From Lachnospiraceae bacterium UBA1753 (lineage in GTDB: Bacteria > Bacillota > Clostridia > Lachnospirales > Lachnospiraceae), in the NCBI GenBank assembly GCA_002317595.1, contig DCHL01000180.1, positions 14,576 to 22,466 of the forward strand: DNA of 7,891 nt, written 5' to 3'. Under the pieces are notes generated by a model that worked only from the letters and a program-made list of their open reading frames with translations, was not told the DNA's origin and did no database searches. How positions within the stretch are numbered: the first letter of the stretch is position 1; every line of letters starts with the position of its first letter. This document shows positions 5,216 to 7,891 of this stretch, piece after piece. The position numbers and the translations under genes are program-made.

Positions 5216-6171
5216 ATTATGTAAACCACTATTTTGAGATGCCGCAGTTCCTGTACTTCTTTGGACTTACAGGAGCTGCGCTTCTTGTCATATTTTTTCT
5301 GATACTGATATTTGCAAATATTAAGGCAGGGGCTTCGCCGAAGTCCGTGAGGGCAAGAGTGCGCTATGAGGTGTTCCATCAGGGAACGGAGAAGTTCTAT
5401 GAGCTTGTTTTCTCAGGGACTTCAATTCTGTTCTTCATGGCGAGCTACTATCTGATTGAACGGTTCCTGCAGGCAGATTCATACCGTGCGTTCTGGGATA
5501 AGTACAGCGATTTCCTGCTGCTTCTTATGCTGATTTCGTCCTGCGTGCTGAACTCCCTTCTCGATAGGGTTCTGATTCGGCTAAAAAATCTGGAGCCTGA
5601 TCAGAAGGCATCCATAAGGCTTCTTGGAATGCTTTATATGATGCTGATCTTCTGGTACATCAAGTTCATATATGAAAACAATAACTACGATATGTTTATC
5701 ACTTACTTCCTGGGACTTATGGTAGGAAGATTTGTGTATTTCGATGCCTCGTTTAAGGATTTTCTGAAGTCAGCGGGAGCGGCCTTCAAGAATATCTTTC
5801 TTATGGTGCTGGGCCTTGCATATCTGTCGCTACTTGCGTTCTATGGCTACAAGACAGGGTATCTGCTTAAGCACAATGGAGTCATAACGAATATATTTTT
5901 TGCACATCTATTTATGTGTGCATCGATATTCATCCTTCATCATATTCACCTTGCCGATCTGCTGGTGCCAAAGCGTGCAGTCGTGGGAAGTAACAGGGGA
6001 GACGAAGAGTATGAGGATGATGAAGAGTATGAAGATGGAGAAGAGTATGGGGAAGACGGAGAGTATGAGGATGACGAGGAGTACTGGGAAAGAGAAGAGT
6101 ACGAGAATGAAGAGCAGTTCGAGGGAGAAGAGGAGTATGGGGATGATGATTTTGAGTTTTACGAGGATTGA
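5209..6171 (+). CDS. Polytopic membrane protein with acidic hexapeptide-repeat tail, function unknown
   Basis: I do not recognise this 320-residue protein. It has about seven hydrophobic segments, near residues 13-36, 68-87, 101-115, 135-152, 162-176, 192-211 and 227-246, with no cleavable signal peptide. The last 56 residues (265-320) form a striking tail with 36 Asp/Glu and a single basic residue. It contains eight consecutive hexads of the form E-E-Y-x-x-x, with aromatic residues at 268, 274, 280, 286, 292, 298, 304 (Phe) and 310. The tail is probably disordered and could bind cations or a basic partner; its side of the membrane is uncertain. ATG 5209 overlaps the stop of the HD gene (ATGCTAG) and has GGGAG (5197-5201) upstream, indicating translational coupling. 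There is no clear terminator after it; a repeat array begins 7 bp past the stop. Confidence 0.85.
   Translation: MLDYVNHYFEMPQFLYFFGLTGAALLVIFFLILIFANIKAGASPKSVRARVRYEVFHQGTEKFYELVFSGTSILFFMASYYLIERFLQADSYRAFWDKYSDFLLLLMLISSCVLNSLLDRVLIRLKNLEPDQKASIRLLGMLYMMLIFWYIKFIYENNNYDMFITYFLGLMVGRFVYFDASFKDFLKSAGAAFKNIFLMVLGLAYLSLLAFYGYKTGYLLKHNGVITNIFFAHLFMCASIFILHHIHLADLLVPKRAVVGSNRGDEEYEDDEEYEDGEEYGEDGEYEDDEEYWEREEYENEEQFEGEEEYGDDDFEFYED
6004..6147 (+). repeat. Eight imperfect 18-bp tandem repeats in coding sequence
   Basis: Eight in-frame 18-bp units, consensus GARGAGTAYGRGGATGAN, encode hexads of the EEYEDD type in the membrane protein's tail. Units 1-3 are the most alike; units 5-7 have drifted (TGG, AGA, TTC codons). 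The codon-level similarity suggests growth by slipped-strand duplication, so copy number may vary between strains. Confidence 0.85.
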
Positions 6172-6195
6172 TAATCATTATGTAAACTATATTAT
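6168..6195 (+). promoter_or_regulatory. Possible promoter for rlmI inside the start of array B
   Basis: TTGATA (6168-6173) and TATTAT (6190-6195) are each one base from consensus and 16 bp apart. If used, transcription would begin near 6202, placing repeat units 2 and 3 of array B in the leader of the methyltransferase mRNA. The AT-rich repeat units make chance -10 matches likely, so this is tentative. Confidence 0.35.
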
Positions 6196-6289
6196 GTTAA
6201 CTAGGGAGACGAAAAGTTCGTTATGTTAATTATATTATGTTAACTAAAGCAATCGTTTATTCATTATGTAAACTATGTTATGTAAACAC
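6178..6289 (+). repeat. Array B: three paired TTATGTWAAC units at 43 bp period
   Basis: Six copies of TTATGTWAAC(TA) lie in pairs at 6178/6192, 6221/6235 and 6264/6278. Within a pair the copies start exactly 14 bp apart in the same orientation; pairs repeat at exactly 43 bp. Each pair forms a 26-bp unit (6178-6203, 6221-6246, 6264-6289), and the two spacers (6204-6220, 6247-6263) are 17 bp with unrelated sequence. The core alternates between GTTAAC, a palindrome, and GTAAAC. The last copy ends AAACAC, so it is degenerate there. Unlike arrays A and C the sites are direct rather than inverted. The array occupies nearly the whole gap between the membrane-protein gene and rlmI. Confidence 0.9.
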
Positions 6290-6311
6290 ATGAAGCGGAA
6301 TGGAGATTTTG

Positions 6312-7499
6312 ATGAGGACGATAACACTTAAAAAGGGTGAGGGCAGACTTCTGAAGAAGGGTGGCCAGTGGATTTTTGACAATGAAATTGCACGCGAGGA
6401 CGAGGGAATCGCTGATGGCGATCTGGTGAGCGTGCTTGATTTTGATGGATACCGCATGGGAATCGGGTACCTCAATCATCATTCCAAGATCCGTGTGAGA
6501 ATGCTGACAAGGGATGCGGATGCTGTGGTTGACGAGAAATTCTGGGAAGAGCGCGTGCGTCTGGCCTGGGAATATAGAAAGAAAACGGTTGACATAAGTT
6601 CTTGCAGACTGATTTTTGGTGAGTCAGACCTGATGCCTGGCCTTACAGTTGACAAGTTTGAGGATGTGCTTGTGGTGGAGTCACTTTCGCTTGGAATTGA
6701 TCTTAGAAAGAAGGAAATCCTTGGCATTCTTGTGAAGGTTCTCGCAGAGGATGGCATCAGAATTCGAGGAATATATGAGCGAAGCGATGCCAAGGAGAGG
6801 CTCAAGGAGGGAATGGAGCGTGTTAAGGGCTTCATCGGTCCTGAATTTGATACGAAGGTTCAGATTGTGGAGAACGGTGTCAGATATATGGTTGATGTGA
6901 AGGATGGTCAGAAGACGGGCTTCTTCCTGGACCAGAAGTATAACCGACTTGCCATGCAGAAGTTCTGCAAGGGAGCGAAGGTTCTCGACTGCTTTACCCA
7001 TACTGGCTCCTTTGCGCTTAATGCTGGTATTGCTGGCGCGGCTTCTGTTTTGGGCGTTGACGCATCTGAGCTTGGATGCGCCCAGGCGAGGGAGAATGCA
7101 GAGCTTAACGGGCTGTCAGATGTTGTGAAGTTCCAATGCGCAGATGTATTTGAGTTACTTCCCGAGCTTGAGGCGAAGGGAGAGAAGTATGACGTTGTTA
7201 TTCTCGACCCGCCTGCCTTTACCAAGTCAAAGGATTCAGTGAAGAATGCAACCAAGGGATACAGGGAGATTAACATCAGGGGAATGAAGCTTGTTAAGCC
7301 GGGCGGGTACCTGGCGACATGTTCCTGCTCTCATTTTATGACACCTGATCTTCTTGAAGATGTAATACGACAGGCGGCAGGAAGCGCTCATAGGAGACTC
7401 CGCCAGGTCGAGTTCAGGACACAGGCACCTGACCATCCAATCCTCTGGGCGGCGGGAGAGTCCTATTATCTTAAGTTCTGGATTTTCCAGGTGCTGTAA
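6312..7499 (+). CDS. rlmI: 23S rRNA (cytosine-C5)-methyltransferase, RlmI type
   Basis: S-adenosylmethionine-dependent RNA methyltransferase; the E. coli relative RlmI makes m5C1962 in 23S rRNA. The protein of about 395 residues opens with a PUA-like RNA-binding domain (roughly 1-75: LKKGEGRLLKKGGQWIFDNEI, VLDFDGYRMGIGYLN), followed by a central domain and a Rossmann-fold catalytic domain. SAM-binding motif I is DCFTHTGSFALNAG from residue 226, DPPAF begins at Asp299, and the CSCS motif with the presumed catalytic cysteines is at 337-340. I chose ATG 6312 because TGGAGA (6301-6306) sits 6 nt before it and the protein then begins MRTITLKKG, as relatives do; the in-frame ATG at 6300 has no usable site. 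Exact target base is inferred from the family. It may have its own promoter (6168-6195) or be read from the upstream operon. Confidence 0.92.
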   Translation: MRTITLKKGEGRLLKKGGQWIFDNEIAREDEGIADGDLVSVLDFDGYRMGIGYLNHHSKIRVRMLTRDADAVVDEKFWEERVRLAWEYRKKTVDISSCRLIFGESDLMPGLTVDKFEDVLVVESLSLGIDLRKKEILGILVKVLAEDGIRIRGIYERSDAKERLKEGMERVKGFIGPEFDTKVQIVENGVRYMVDVKDGQKTGFFLDQKYNRLAMQKFCKGAKVLDCFTHTGSFALNAGIAGAASVLGVDASELGCAQARENAELNGLSDVVKFQCADVFELLPELEAKGEKYDVVILDPPAFTKSKDSVKNATKGYREINIRGMKLVKPGGYLATCSCSHFMTPDLLEDVIRQAAGSAHRRLRQVEFRTQAPDHPILWAAGESYYLKFWIFQVL

Positions 7500-7628
7500 T
7501 AATATTCAGATTAGGTGAGATTCTGGAATTTCTGTTGTGCTCCCGGGGCTACAGCAAAGCACACCATGTGGGGCACCCGAAGATAAGACTTGAATCTTTC
7601 AAGCACTCAGAAATGCTTGTGCCATAGT
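7500..7628. other. Gene-free stretch with small hairpins after rlmI
   Basis: No coding frame or convincing terminator is visible. Three inverted repeats occur: TGTGCT (7536-7541) with AGCACA (7558-7563), CTTGAA-TCT-TTCAAG (7589-7603), and CAAGCA (7600-7605) with TGCTTG (7614-7619). The last two overlap at 7600-7603 and could only form alternately. None is followed by a T run, so how the rlmI transcript ends is unclear. Confidence 0.4.
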
Positions 7629-7878
7629 TTCATCGGGATAATAGGTTTCCTGTGCTTTTCGATGAAGGCTGGGGATATGTTTCATCGGGGATTGTGATTT
7701 TGTGATGTTTCCGATGAAAAGAGACAGTTATGTTTCATCGGGATTAGGGGTTTTCCTTGATGTTCGATGATTAAGGGTTTTGGCATGTCATCGGGGTTCA
7801 TGATTTCCGATAGTTACCGATGAATCAGGACTTCTATTGTTCATCGGGGAAGTGGGTTTCCTGTGTTTTTTCGATGAA
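7629..7878 (+). repeat. Array C: five TTCATCG...CGATGAA units at 53 bp period
   Basis: Left arms TTCATCG (GTCATCG in unit 4) start at 7629, 7681, 7734, 7787 and 7840, so periods are 52, 53, 53 and 53 bp. Right arms CGATGAA (CGATGAT in unit 3) start at 7660, 7712, 7765, 7818 and 7872, 31 bp after the left arm (32 in unit 5, one extra T). Interiors are 24-25 bases beginning GG; gaps between units are 14-15 bp. The next inner pair is G-C or G-T in all five units, which favours an RNA stem read from the + strand. Unit 2 has a 9-bp stem, TTTCATCGG with CCGATGAAA. Sequence after unit 5 resembles that after unit 1, so the array probably continues beyond the window. Confidence 0.9.
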
Positions 7879-7891
7879 GGCAGGGGATATT

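Noticed and set aside
6178..6289. CRISPR array
   Set aside because: Repeats of about 26 bp are plausible in size, but 17-bp spacers are shorter than known CRISPR spacers, the repeat is itself an internal duplication, and no cas gene is present in the window.
6300..6311. Upstream ATG for rlmI
   Set aside because: The purine-rich sequence before it is too close, whereas TGGAGA serves ATG 6312, and relatives begin near that point.
7536..7575. Possible tRNA or structured RNA fragment around the CCCGGGGC stretch
   Set aside because: Only one 6-bp stem is clear; there is no cloverleaf, T-loop GTTCRA motif or acceptor stem.

Overview
The window looks like chromosomal DNA of a Gram-positive anaerobe of the class Clostridia, most likely a Lachnospiraceae member. 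The basis is the protein style (ArgG, a BmrR-like MerR regulator, RlmI), strong AGGAGG-type ribosome binding sites, AT-rich promoters and moderate GC. This is inference; genus cannot be given. All seven confident genes lie on the + strand.

Layout. 1-393: a three-unit repeat array (58-199), then an AT-rich argG control region with probable ARG boxes. 394-1617: argG, a single-gene unit closed by a strong UUCG-loop terminator (1659-1690). 1691-1955: a second, two-unit copy of the same repeat array (1772-1860) and a short direct repeat. 1956-4464: a self-contained ABC-export operon: a MerR-type promoter with an over-long spacer and internal dyad, a possible 24-codon leader ORF, ATPase, permease and a MerR regulator with a GyrI-like ligand domain. 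The regulator is probably the activator acting on the operator at 1962-1977. 4465-4651: a terminator-like hairpin, a clear promoter with a perfect TATAAT, and three small dyads. 4652-6171: an HD-domain phosphohydrolase overlapping a polytopic membrane protein with an acidic hexapeptide-repeat tail. 6178-6289: a third repeat array with a different motif. 6312-7499: an RlmI-type 23S rRNA m5C methyltransferase. 7500-7891: no gene; a fourth array, of a third motif, that appears to run past the window end.

The genes are ordinary; the intergenic DNA is not. Four of the gaps hold regularly spaced arrays of short repeats with unique sequence between them. Arrays at 58-199 and 1772-1860 are built of TATGTGC-N22-GCACATA units at exactly 53 bp period with 17 bp between units. 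The 7629-7878 array uses TTCATCG-N24-CGATGAA units, also at 53 bp (once 52). The 6178-6289 array has paired TTATGTWAAC sites, 43 bp period, again with 17 bp spacers. Motif and spacing are kept while most of the intervening sequence differs. I do not recognise this family. It could be a protein-binding array, a set of tandem RNA hairpins with long loops, or a dispersed repeat element; the sequence alone does not decide.
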